Shown here: piece after piece, positions 33,008 through 43,916 of the stretch
How positions within the stretch are numbered: the first letter of the stretch is position 1
Layout of the letters: each line of letters starts with the position of its first letter
Program-made: the position numbers and the translations under genes
Assembly: GCF_035222485.1 (NCBI RefSeq)
Contig: NC_085920.1
Coordinates: 8,046,001-8,110,000, forward strand
Reading direction: 5' to 3'
DNA from: Podospora pseudoanserina
Taxonomy: Eukaryota > Ascomycota > Sordariomycetes > Sordariales > Podosporaceae
Length of the DNA: 64,000 nt
The notes under the pieces: generated by a model
What the model was told of the DNA's origin: nothing
Databases searched by the model: none
What the model saw: the letters and a program-made list of their open reading frames with translations, nothing else

Positions 33008-35232
33008 CGTGTGCTGGTGAAGCTTGCAATTTCACAAAGCCAAGGAGACAGGAAAAGAGAGGTTGTCAAGCCGAGAGATTAAGAATGATAGTTGCGTGCA
33101 AGGACCCTGTAAACTAGGGTAAACTTCGTGTCGGAGAACAAGAAGGTAGAAGAGAGACTACAGAGAGAGAAAAAGTGGCAAACCTCGACAGCGAGCATGA
33201 GAGTGGTAATATATCAGTGGGAGCAACTCTAGCCCACTCACTGTCTTCTGAAAGCTGTTGACATGGCAAGAAACCAAGAGCGGGAAAAAATTATGGACCC
33301 TTTGGCGCATTGATACGTCTGGGACCAGGCGTCGAACATTCCATGATGGCTGTAGTGTTCCAGACACACGGTCCGGCTACTATCAGTTGATAGCTAATAT
33401 CCTACCTTGCCGCGTCTTCCCTGGGGAGTGAATATCGAAGATCACCTTTCTGCAAGCGGCAGTGACAGGGCCAAGACCGCAGAAAAACGAACGCGGAAGC
33501 TCTTCCGGTGCATGTTGCGTGTTTCACCCAGCCATCGGAGAAAATGAGCAAGGTAAAGACACGGAACGAGCCAAAAGAGGTTGCGCAGGAAAATATCGAT
33601 TGAGAATGGTCGGTAGCTCGGACCGTGGGTGAAGAAGGCAAACTGAGCAAGCTTGTGAACCCTGTGCTGATCTGCTGGGATGGACAAAGGTGAGCCGAAA
33701 GCTGTCTCCACAACCGTTGGTTGGCCCTAGCGTCGAACATGCTGGTGTTGTTGAGCTCTGGCCAATCAGAAGCTTTCAGCTACTGTGGGGAACCCTTCCA
33801 CTGCAGCACTGCAGCGGCGGCAGGCCACCGCAAGGAAACCTCGCTCCGATATCAAAATCTTTGTGCGCTTGAATCCTGCAAAAATCTCGATTTCTGTGAA
33901 TCATGGAAATCCTCGCATTGGTTGGCAGCCAGCAGCATCACACACACCATGGCTTCTTGGGCTTGCTCTCTTGTCAGAAATCAGTTCGCTGCAGTGATAA
34001 ACCGATGGGCATCCATTATCTAGGTGCTCGTCGAGAGAGACACGGCCCGTCGTCCGTTTCCTTATCAGTTGGTGATCTGATAATGTTCTTATCTCGGTCT
34101 ATCTCGCTCGGCCACGCACGACAATCCAAATTCTCTCACAACAGCCTGATTACTACATTGCATACAGCCAGTCAGTCCATGTTACGAATGCTCTTCCTTT
34201 GGGTCATCTCGATGACGATCTATTATCGGCCGCAACTCGGCAGCTTCGACGGCGCCAAGGTTGACAGCGGGAAGCGGTGACTCGGTCAAATGTTTGTTTG
34301 GTCTCCTTAACGCCGCTTAGAAGAATGCGACAACGCCATCCGGCCTTTTTTTCGTCCCAATCTTGTGGGTGTCATCCACCACCCGTTGAAGCAACTTAAG
34401 CGTGCGCCGACACCGGGCTACTGTTTCGGTGGCCGTGCTGTCAGGACAGTTGTCGGTGAGCAGCTATGAACCCCTGAGGATTGGCACAAGCTACACAAGC
34501 AAGCGGCTTCCGACTGCAGTGCTGTGACGCTGCAAGACAACCCTTCGTATGACGATTTCTCGCCCAGGCGCAATGGCGAGCCAGAGCCTTATCGGCCTGC
34601 ATCTCCTCGCAAGCCGGATGAACCCTAGCTCTCTGCCTGCTAGCCCGTCACCTCTCCTGCAGGTCACGTCGACTCGCATTGTCTCCTAAGCCTTTGCATA
34701 TGCCGTATGCCGGCTTGCATCCACTGGGCTCAACTCGTCCAGATCCTTCGACTCACTCATCGTGAACATTATGAGGACGTACAGACTGTCCTACTTGGTA
34801 CGCAGGAAGTCACGAACTAACAACTGGACATATGGAAGAGACGGCACACCAATGTCCCCCAGATAAGATACAGACAACACCCCAACACCTTGCTTCTGAA
34901 CTTGCAGAAATGGCAAGCAAGAGCTTTTATTTCCGAGTAGATACTGATCTATCATGACGGAAACTTGCATCAAGCTTGCTTCGCTTGAGCTACATGCCGA
35001 GATAAGGAGGGCCGCTGTAACCTCTGATCGTAGTGTACCCATCGGTGCCCAAGCACCGGACTCACGAAGCTACCGGCCTCGTCTGCTCCTTGTACCCGAG
35101 CAGCACAAGCTGAGACTGACTGCCGGGTATGGCCAGGGCAAGTCTAGCTAGGTTTCGTCCCATGTGTCGACATAGGAGCCCGTTATAAGCCTCCCGTTCT
35201 CGCATGCTCCTACCTGGCAGGCTAGTAGAGCA
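33008..35232. other. Intergenic region, no supported gene
   Basis: This 2.2-kb region lies upstream of the MFS gene and downstream of the HELAH-protein gene. Frames of up to 125 codons lack domains and splice-consistent extensions. No RNA gene is recognised. Confidence 0.5.
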
Positions 35233-36832
35233 TCAGGATTCTCGGTACTTCCAAGGCATTGAGATGTCGACAGCCTCTGGCTCAGGTGGAAGGAGCCCGA
35301 GATGCTCCAAGCCATGAAAGACTCGACTGATGACGTCGTCGGAAAAAACTTCGTCAGCGTAGGCCGGAACGCGGAAAAATGTCGCCGGAGGTCTTCTCCA
35401 TTTACAGCACTTTTCTCCCTCTTCAAAGTCACTGATCGCAGCAGAAGCATGCAAACCTTCGTCGGCTATCCTTTGGTCGAGTTCGGTGCGTCTAATACAG
35501 GCTTTCTGAAGCGTCGACGGCCGAACAAGACCCTTTGCGGACCGCGTTTGCCAGCTGCGGCTGTTAAAAAGAGCGGCGATGCTAATGACATAACAATACT
35601 TAGTATCTCCTCTTTTGACCATGTCATCGGATATGAAACTCACTAGTCCACGCGTATGGAGTAATGAGCCCTGTACCGCGGCCTCTTCGTATGATAGTCC
35701 CAGTTCAAGCACTGGCACCATGCGATACCGTCTTGAAATGTTGGGTTGAAATGCCACCCAGGAGTCCAGTTGACTAACACCGGCGTCCAACCTCCAAAAA
35801 TTGACGCGATCAAACTGTCGCCCAGTTCCATTTCTAGATCCCCCCCGTAGAACGGCTCGTATAACCGTCTGTTCATAGCCCGGAAGTCCTGCCAGTAAAT
35901 GACATGGGCAAGTCTGCTTCTTCGTCAGCACGTATTCACTGGATCTGGGCTCTCCCTCCAGCCCGACTCACTCATGAAGCATGGTAACAGCAGCCATAAA
36001 CGCCGTCCTGCAGTATTCCTCCCGACCTCGTCCCCCCATCACCCTCAGGTCATACAACCTCCTCGCGAACGGCCTCATGAGCAGCACCGTCAGAGTTCTC
36101 CCCTTTTCCCCCCTCAACTTGGCTAGCTTGTCATACTCAATGATCAAGTCAGGCAAGTCGATCTTGTGCTTTTCCCCCGGAGTGTGAGGATACCGGGGTG
36201 TATATCCATACGCCCGTTTGGTGTGTACAATACTGTCATCTAAACTCCATCTAACCCGGCTGGTGAGCTCCTCACTCCGAAGCTTCTCGGCAGCAAGCTG
36301 ACACCAGTACTGGCGCATTGCAGGTGTGGCCCAACGGGCTTTGTGATGGCGGACAATGACCAAGGGGGTTTTGTCTTGGTCCTTTTGCCGGTCGTTTTCG
36401 ACAAAGGGGCGCAGATAACCGGCGTAGGAAGGGGAGAATATATCCTCTATGAAGAAGTCTGAGAACCAGGGCAAGGCCTCACGCTCGAGGATGCGGCTGG
36501 CGAGTAGCAGGGGTTGGTGGAGTTCCGGGATGAGGACCTCATCGGAGGGGCCATCGTCGCTGGGTGTTGATGGTGCTGGGATCCAGTTGCTGAGGATGGG
36601 GTGGACTTCGCCAGTGAGGTCACACGGGGAGGTGATGTCTGTTCCTTTGACGAGTCAGCACTTTTAAGCTCGAGGGCAACGAGAGGCAACGCAAATTCTC
36701 ACGAATGGCACCGCACAGTTCCAACTCGGTTTCGTCCCAGTCTTTGCCTTCGCCGTGGTTAGCTGGCCCCTCGTCGGAGCCATAATCTTCTTGAATGGCC
36801 TCATCAGGCGGTTGGTAGTATATATGTGACAT
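35233..36832 (-). CDS. Uncharacterised fungal protein with HExxH zinc-metallopeptidase motif
   Basis: There are four exons: 36832-36703, 36644-35972, 35913-35644 and 35581-35233. The introns are 58 nt (GTGAGA donor), 58 nt (GTGAGT donor, TGCTGAC branch, AGCAG acceptor) and 62 nt (GTGAGT donor, ATTAG acceptor). The product is 473 aa. The exon 2/3 junction creates TMLHELAHVIYWQDF, an HExxH motif with His267, Glu268 and His271. Downstream, DLEMELGDSLIASIFGG supplies Glu297 as a candidate third zinc ligand, a gluzincin-like spacing of 26 residues. Many Pezizomycotina genomes carry similar unnamed proteins with an LHExxH and ELG-x-S-x-x-x-x-IFGG pattern. There is no signal peptide, so a cytosolic or nuclear site is likely. 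Activity is unproven. Without splicing, all three frames stop at the junctions. Confidence 0.85.
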
Positions 36833-37160
36833 TGCAGTGGTGATTGCTAGACATCTTGGTGATCGGCAGGGGGCCTGTCAGCTGTAGATTTGATGTTTTA
36901 CAAGACGGGCGGAAGTCATCAAGGTTCTTTGTTGTCTCGGATAGCCCAAATCCAAGTGGAATGTGAGGTGCGGTCAAACAATGCCGCGCGCATCTCTGAC
37001 CGTTGGCTCACCAAGCGAGCAATTGTGGCGTTGATCCCTCCTTGTTCTGAAAACGGAATCTCCGTCTCTAGTAATTTCTTGATTATCTTCACCACACCTA
37101 AGAATGCCATTGTCTAGGGAGGTATTACTCGATATTTTTAACTTTTCTCTCCACCACGAC
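36833..37160. other. Short intergenic region
   Basis: A 328-bp spacer between two genes on the minus strand, serving as promoter of the HELAH gene and 3' flank of the phosphatase gene. Confidence 0.55.
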
Positions 37161-38140
37161 CTAATGCTCGTACTCCATCTCCTTGCCCTTCATCAGCGCC
37201 CAAAACTCCTCCACAATCTTCTTCTGCTCCTCCTCCCCACCTTGCCTAACAGCAATATACTTCCTGTCATCCACCGCCGGATCCCACACCCCCGGGTTCC
37301 CGCCCGCCATCCTACCGCCCGCTTCCTCAAGAATACACCACCCAGCCGCCACATCCCAAGCATAACACCCCCCTTCCCAGTAAACATCCATCACCCCCGC
37401 CGCCGTATAGCAAATATTCAGCGCCGCGCTCCCCATACTCCTCACCGCACCAGCCATCGCACCGCCCGTCGCCTTGGAAGCCGTCAGCTCCTTGTACACC
37501 TCCAGCTTCAAGTCAAAGTTATGCCCGTCCCTCTGACTCCCGAACTCGATCCCCACCAACGCCGTCTCCAAACTCCCCAGCTTCCTCCCAGGCCTCAACG
37601 GCAATTGCTGCGGCTTCCCCTGCCCCTGACCAGGTGCCAAGGAAAAGTTGTCCACCATGAACGCACCCTGTCCCTTGATCGCAGAGAACAAGACATCAGA
37701 GAAGGGGTTGTACACCACGCCCACCTGGGGCTTCCTGCCCAGGGTGAACCCCAGCGAGATGCAAGCAAGCGGGAAACCGTGGATGAAGTTTTGGGTCCCG
37801 TCGATCGGGTCGCAGATGAAGGTGGGCGCGTCGGTGACCTTGGTTACCCCCTTGACATAGGACTCCTCGCCGACGAAGGAGAAGGTGGGGTATTCCATTG
37901 TGAGGATCGAGTTGACGAGGTCCTCAATGCGCTTGTCTGTTTCCGTGACTACGTCGACGGCTGAGACGACGGGGTCAGTAAACGGTGAATAGTGCTGTAA
38001 GTTGACAGAGGCTGAATACCGTTCATCTTCTCGTCTGTCTCGAGTTCCTTGCCGGTGGCATTGCGCATGATCTCGCCTGCCTGGCGGGCGATGGCGATGA
38101 GGGAGTCATGGATGGCGACGAGGTTGATGCTGTCTGCCAT
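37161..38140 (-). CDS. Inositol-1-monophosphatase
   Basis: Exon 1 (38140-38020) and exon 2 (37960-37161) flank a 59-nt intron (38019-37961; GTATTC donor, TTACTGAC branch, CTCAG acceptor), giving 306 aa. IMPase signatures are complete: metal ligands in GEES (Glu72/Glu73 region), ICDPIDGTQNFIHGFP (Asp91, Asp94) and YAWDVAAGWCILEEAGG. The enzyme removes phosphate from inositol monophosphates for phosphatidylinositol synthesis, and needs Mg2+. The related QUTG/qa-x proteins lie in quinate clusters; none of those genes are near, so I prefer the general inositol phosphatase call. Tandem with the HELAH-protein gene on the same strand. Confidence 0.94.
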
Positions 38141-38839
38141 TTTGAAGGTGTTTGCACTTGGACTCACTAAAGAGAACGAGCTTTGTATAGGTTGTGTAAG
38201 TGCCTCCTATTTTGTGTGCTGAGACCCAAGTGACCCCTGGAGTTGTAATGTGAGGTGAGGTTGCGGGGGTGGGGAAGCTTCCCCAACATCAATGTCAGGG
38301 GCTCCACTCGAGGTCTGGCCGCTCAAGTCGATAAAAAGGCGGAATGGTCACTCGTCAATTGATGCATTAGAACATCAGATCAAGACCCAATGAACCCTGC
38401 TGTTAGTCATGTTGGTTGGTTCAAGACAAAGAAAGCGAGCTGCTCCCACCATAAAAATGTACAACCTCGGGCAATGCAAGGCAATGGGCGGAGCGAGTTG
38501 CCCAAGTGATCATACATGAGATGCAATTTAGACCTCACAGGTATGCGGCCCCTGTCCAATACCGATACCACGTGGGCCTATTCTCATAGACTCGATCATT
38601 AACAACCATAAGTACAAGAAAAGAAATACAAACTACCAACGGGGATCACGAGAACAAAAGCGAACCAGCCAGTCATCCAACTCCCCATGCTTTGATGTGC
38701 CTACCAACCCATCCTTATCCATATTCAATTACTCGGACTGTACCTCCTTTCGGAGAATAAAGAAACAGATTGTTCCTTCAATCGTTTCCACAATTCTCAC
38801 AGTTCCATCCCTGGCCCCATTTCTCCTCCTTGAACACAT
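38141..38839. other. Intergenic region
   Basis: A 699-bp region containing the phosphatase promoter and the 3' flank of the membrane-protein gene. Nothing else is recognised. Confidence 0.55.
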
Positions 38840-39605
38840 TTACATGTTCTCCCGGAAAATGGATCTCCTCTCCGTGGGGCTGTTATCCTCCTGCTGCCTT
38901 CCCTGTTGCCCTTGCTGCTGCTTCCTCGCCGCAAAACTGGTGTCAACCGCCATCGGCCTTGGGGACACCCCTCTAAGCGAAATGTTGCTCGGCTCGGCAT
39001 CGTCCCCAAACGGATTTGGCTTCAGCTGAGGCTGAGGCTCTCGCTGGGTCGACCTTCCTCTTCTTTCTTCTTGCTCCTCAGGATCACGGGGCACATTCAT
39101 CTGATATCCCTCCCCACCTGTAGCAGCTCCTGGCGGGGGTGGGCGGAGTCCCAGTTCCCGCTCTTCTTCATAGGGGTTGTAATCGCCCACGCGGGCATCC
39201 CAGGCAGAGTCATCAAGTGATCTGAAGCCTTGGCCGCCTCCACCGGAGTACCCTGCGTTGTACGAGGAAGAGCCTTCGTATGCGCCGGCCGCGGTGCGGG
39301 TGTTGCGGGCCTGCTTGATCTGGCGCAATTTATCGTTGAACCATCCCTTGATGCCGCCTGGTGCGGGAGTTGGGCCGTACGAGGACGACGACGAGGATCC
39401 AAGAAAGGGTATGTAGGAACTCAAAGGGGGTGGTGGGAGCTATAAGACACAAGCTGTCAATGGACGGGTCACAATTGAAGCTGGAGAAACACAGAAAACA
39501 TACACCTAACCGTTGCGCCCTAATTCGTGATAAGACAATCCATCCAACCCCGGCTGCTATTAAAAGCAGAATAATCACCAGGATGGCAACGCCTGCTGGG
39601 TGCAT
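38840..39605 (-). CDS. Single-pass membrane protein of an uncharacterised Pezizomycotina family
   Basis: Exon 1 (39605-39504) and exon 2 (39439-38840) flank a 64-nt intron (39503-39440; GTATGT donor, TTATAG acceptor), giving 233 aa. Residues 1-34 are a membrane helix (GVAILVIILLLIAAGVGWIV) followed by RIRAQRLG. The rest is a cytosolic, disordered tail with recognisable conserved islands: LPPPPLSSYIPF, GGIKGWFNDKLRQIK, AAGAYEG, DDSAWDARVGDYN, and NPFGDDAEPSNISLRGVSPRP, followed by ERRSIFRENM at the end. This set of islands recurs in filamentous-ascomycete proteins of unknown function, sometimes annotated as acid-phosphatase-like without evidence. Topology (short outside end, long inside tail) is inferred from the basic residues after the helix. 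No catalytic motif is seen. Confidence 0.85.
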
Positions 39606-40653
39606 CTTGTGTGTCTGTGGTTCGGTTGTCCAAAATCGATCGATAGAGTGCGACAAACGTCGATGGTAGAATATTGTGTCGTCGTTAAGCCGTGGTGTAA
39701 GGGTCAGGCGATCGATGCAACATTGACATTGGCAGCTTCTAGAGTTTCCAAAACATCCAAAGCGACGTTACGCTCTCACCCGGATCCAGTCGGCCGGTTT
39801 GACCAGGAACGAGACGCAGTAAAGCCGAGCGGGCGTACAAGTGGTGTGCGTTTGCGCGTTGCGTGGCAGTGGGCAGGCAGAGTGAAACAGGAAGAGCTGG
39901 CTGTGATAGAGGCAAGGTTTCGATGCTAATTGCTATGAAGGCCAGGAGAAGCAATGGAGGGAAAAAACGCAGCGCAACAACCCACAACTTGCAACGGTTG
40001 CCCTGTGTAACAATTCTTCTCACCTTTCCTTCCCTGCTCGTTCCCGTCGCTCCGCGAAAAGTCACTGCAGAAGTCTCTCGTTTTTGTTCCCGAAAGCGCC
40101 GCCGCGGCCGAAAGCAGCGACGCAACCAGTTCCACCTTTTCCCCTCCGTTGCCGAGCTTCTCAGCTGCCCCGCTATCTGCCAAGAGTATCCAGACCGCGC
40201 CGTGGCGGAGAATGACGAAAACCAAGCCTCGCCAAGAGATGCGATCTGGGTGGATACGTAGAGACCCCTTGGGCTTCATGAAATGGAGCTTCATGAAGGG
40301 GAAGATGGTTCGGGCATGCTGGCAACCACGCAAGCTCTTTTGGCATTCTGATGTTCTAGGAGGTTATGAAGCTTGGTACGTCCCTGAAACACGAGGCCTC
40401 ACCTTCAATCGCACGAGCATGGTCCAATCTCGGACTTGAAATCCAAGCCCAGCTTCCATAGGTATTGCGCAAAGCCACCGTCCTCCTCACCCTCAGCCGC
40501 ACTTCACTGCCCTTACCCACGGTCCCCCTATTGGTCTGGTTGTCAAGGGCCATGATCTCATCACACCACTACCATAGACTGCGACACCCAATTATGATAT
40601 ACTACAAGGGTATCTACGAGATATGCAAAGACAAATCATCAATCATTTCGGTG
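39606..40653. other. Intergenic region, no supported gene
   Basis: A 1-kb region between two minus-strand genes. It has a few frames over 100 codons that lack any signature. Confidence 0.5.
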
Positions 40654-42247
40654 CTAAGCCCAGCACTCTCCCCATTTCCCGCCCTTCCTCGCAAACTCCA
40701 ACCCTTCCACAAACTGATCCAGTTTACACCTCCCAAAATCATCAGCCTCACAATTGTGTGGCTTCACCACTCTCCCGTTAACCAGGATCCTAACCAACTC
40801 TTCCCCGTTTCCTTTCGTCCCTCCACAAACCATCTTCTCAACATATATTCTAGCCGCAAAAGCTACCGTCCAAGCAGCACTAAACCCTCCTGCATCTTCC
40901 GGTTCCTGTCTCGTATTGTTATTCAGGGGCTTCACCCCATTATACACTCCCAGCGCTCCCAAAATCCCCATCATATCATTATCATGGCTGAAATCGGCAT
41001 ACAGTTCCCTATCCAACGGGAACGTCTCCGGGCTCTCGTCCAGCGTCGAGTTCGTCGTCGTGTGATCCTCCACCGGCCTCCTCGTCAACCTAGCAATGAG
41101 CTCATTCACCCAGCCCACCCCCTGCGTAGGACCGAGCGGGTTCCCGGGACCATAACCGTAGTATTTCCCTAGTGACTCGTAGTAATCGTACAACTTCCAT
41201 TCCTCTTCGGTGAACAAATCACAAAAGGGGGACAAGACACCGGTAGGCGAGGCAACAGTGTTGAACGGGCAGAGGTCCATCAAGCTGATCAAGTCTTCAT
41301 TTGTGAGGTTGACACCGGGCAGGTTGGCGTTGATGCGGGCGTTGATGGGAGGTGCAAATGTCGCAAGGTAGGTGGCCTGGGCGGAGTCGCCTACCTCGGA
41401 ATATTTCCCTCCTTTTTCGAATGCGTCGCATAGGCCGTGAGAGAGGGTATTGTTGAGACCCTTGGCCTCAGATATCTCAAGGATAGGAAGAGGCTTGTGA
41501 GGGAGGTTGGACGATTCATCCTTCTTGAGAGCAGTGTTGTAACCTTGAGTCCAGTTTTTGGCAGAGACCACCACTCTGTTCTGGTCCGAGGCGCGAACAA
41601 ACGGAACTGATTTGCTGGCAAGGGATTGGTAGCGGTTGTAGAACTGGAGGCCTGAGTTGACCATTTGGCGCTCGCCGAAGAGGGTGAGCTGGTCTGCGCC
41701 GAGACCAAATTTGTAGGTCTTGAGAAACTCGAATCCCGATCCATAGCGTTCGGCATTCTCCTGAATCCGGTTGACGAGGTAGATGTACTGGACCGACTTT
41801 CCAAGAGTTGGGTCCCTGGCGCCATGGCGAGAGAGGACCTGCGCAAAGGTCAACTCGCACTCTTGGGGAATAGCTGGGTCAATCTCGGAAGGGACGGCAA
41901 AGTACGGCGAGTACTGTCCCCATGAGTGGGAAATATTGGCATCACATTGGAATCCCAGATCTGGGGTATCGCACTTGCGCAAACGACGCGGTCGGCCGTT
42001 GGAACCGTCTGTTGCCTGACTGTTCAACAGTTAGTGAGGTTTCTAGAAGAAGTGGATTCCCGACTTACATGAACAGCAGGCCCAGGATCGCCAGAATAGT
42101 CACAAACATCGCAACTATCAACAATCGCAGTTTGCGTTTGTGCTCATGCTCCCGGAAAACCCGTCTCTGTCCAGCAGATAACTCATCCTTCGGAAGTGAA
42201 GTATACTCAGGCCTTCCACCCGGAAATAACGAACGAATCCAATCCAT
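40654..42247 (-). CDS. Membrane-anchored histidine acid phosphatase (phytase-like)
   Basis: Exon 1 (42247-42069) and exon 2 (42019-40654) flank a 49-nt intron (42068-42020; GTAAGT donor, CACTAAC branch, ACAG acceptor), giving 514 aa. Exon 1 encodes a basic cytosolic tail and one helix ([19 protein letters not shown]), so the enzyme is a predicted type II membrane protein. The catalytic RHG motif is [10 protein letters not shown] (Arg124, His125), and the distal HD pair lies in FSHDND (His405/Asp406). Paired Cys residues around [10 protein letters not shown] and CRKL-like positions fit the 3-phytase/acid phosphatase fold. The family hydrolyses phosphomonoesters including phytate at acid pH. 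Most characterised fungal phytases have a cleavable signal peptide, so the anchor is notable. Confidence 0.92.
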
Positions 42248-43916
42248 AGTCGCAGTCAAAGTAACATGAGCTCAAAGGTTATAGGTTGGGGTCAATGGGT
42301 AGACCGGTCGAGATCCATCACGAGAGTCTCCTTCCAAATGTAGATCAGATTGAGTTGGAAAGATACATTTGGAACGTTGATGAACGACCAAAAACCCTGC
42401 CACGTGGTTCAGGCATCAAATTCCAGTGGTCGGTTGCCAAGATGTCGAAAGAACGACAAACCTTCTGTGACGTTTCAGACCATGTGGCCCGTGCACAGCA
42501 GCTTAATCCCGGTATAAGCCACCCGCTGTCAACTTTCGAGAAGTTTTCCAGAACACCATTCGGTAGGGCATCAATAGGTCCCAACCCGCCAACGTCCTCG
42601 ACCGAGATGGCTGGCTCATCGGCGACCGCTAGGCTGTGCGACTAGGATCTTTGGAACCTTCGGACGGATTCGTCGAACCAATAAGACCTGTGACCTTCTG
42701 GCTTCTCATCACTTGATGGCCCTCCTTGTTCCTCCTGATCTGACACGACGCAAGTGCGCACATACCAGGTCCCACCCAGTCAAGCGATGACCGAGTCACC
42801 AGCTGCTCCCAAGAAGTTCGCCTTACGAGATGGAAATGTCAAGCCTTGCTTTCCGGGAATCTGCTGTCCGATCTTAGGTCATATAGGCTTGACGTTCCCG
42901 TCAACACCCACCATGAAGCTCAGCGGCCGCCAAAGGTCCGATCTGGTGGCTCACAGCCACTTGTCAACAACATGATCATGGCACTATTTTCTCACCACTG
43001 TATAGCCACCACTTATGTTGCGTAGGTCCCTGCCTTCTTGACGAAATATCACCGCTCCTAAAAAACAAACTTGACTCATAGGTACCTGACCTTCATACAA
43101 TGTATTCTGTTGCCCTGTTCATGTAGCCAATCATTGTGTAAATCATATTACGAAGAGGTATAGCAACCAACAGGACGGTGCAATTCAGCTCTCTTCTTGA
43201 ATGCTGGTTCGGTTTTCAGTTTAAAACTATGATTTGATCAAACATCCTCTCGAGGACTTTTTGATGGCTTTTGTCAAGTGCCACCCTCACAGCACCCTCA
43301 GTACCCCCACGCCGCTCGATCAGTAGAGTTAGGAAATTCCCAAGCCTCTAACTCCAAACTGCCACGGCTGTATTGCATCAATTAAACTCCGATGCATCCT
43401 CACGGCGTCTGTCTCTTTGACAGCGCACCTCTGCCTCAATTGTACATTTCCATTAATATGTGACACAAGTGACCTACCCGCCCGGCCAAGAAACATGTCG
43501 ACAGGGGGCGGCGGCAGGCCGTCACGGTGACCCAAAAGTGTCTGATATTGACGCAGGCGTCTATTCTTGCATCACACAAAATTATTGTAACAACAGCGTC
43601 TAGGGAAATTACACCGTCTTCTCGGATTTCCAGATCCAGCCCTCAAGGTGCGGTCAAAAATGCTACCTAACAAACTATACCTAATATCACAAACAGAGAA
43701 AAACAAGAATGGTATCATAGAGTTCAAGATAGTAATACAATGGAATCAATCATCCCCCATTAAAACCCCTTTTTTTGTTGTCAAATCCACCCATTACAAA
43801 GTATTCCAAAAGGTCTCCCAGGCTCTGGCCTCCAAAAAAAAAAAAAAAAAGTTGCCTATGCTGTAATGTCCAAATGCAAATGTGAATTGAACCGATGCAA
43901 TAAAAATCCCCAAGCC
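42248..43916. other. Intergenic region with A-rich tract
   Basis: A 1.7-kb region with a poly(A) run at 43834-43850 and no supported gene. The last 250 bases are AT-rich 3' flank of the neighbouring minus-strand gene. Confidence 0.5.
43834..43850. repeat. Poly(A) tract
   Basis: Seventeen consecutive A residues on the + strand in the 3' flank of the hypothetical gene that follows. Confidence 0.9.
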
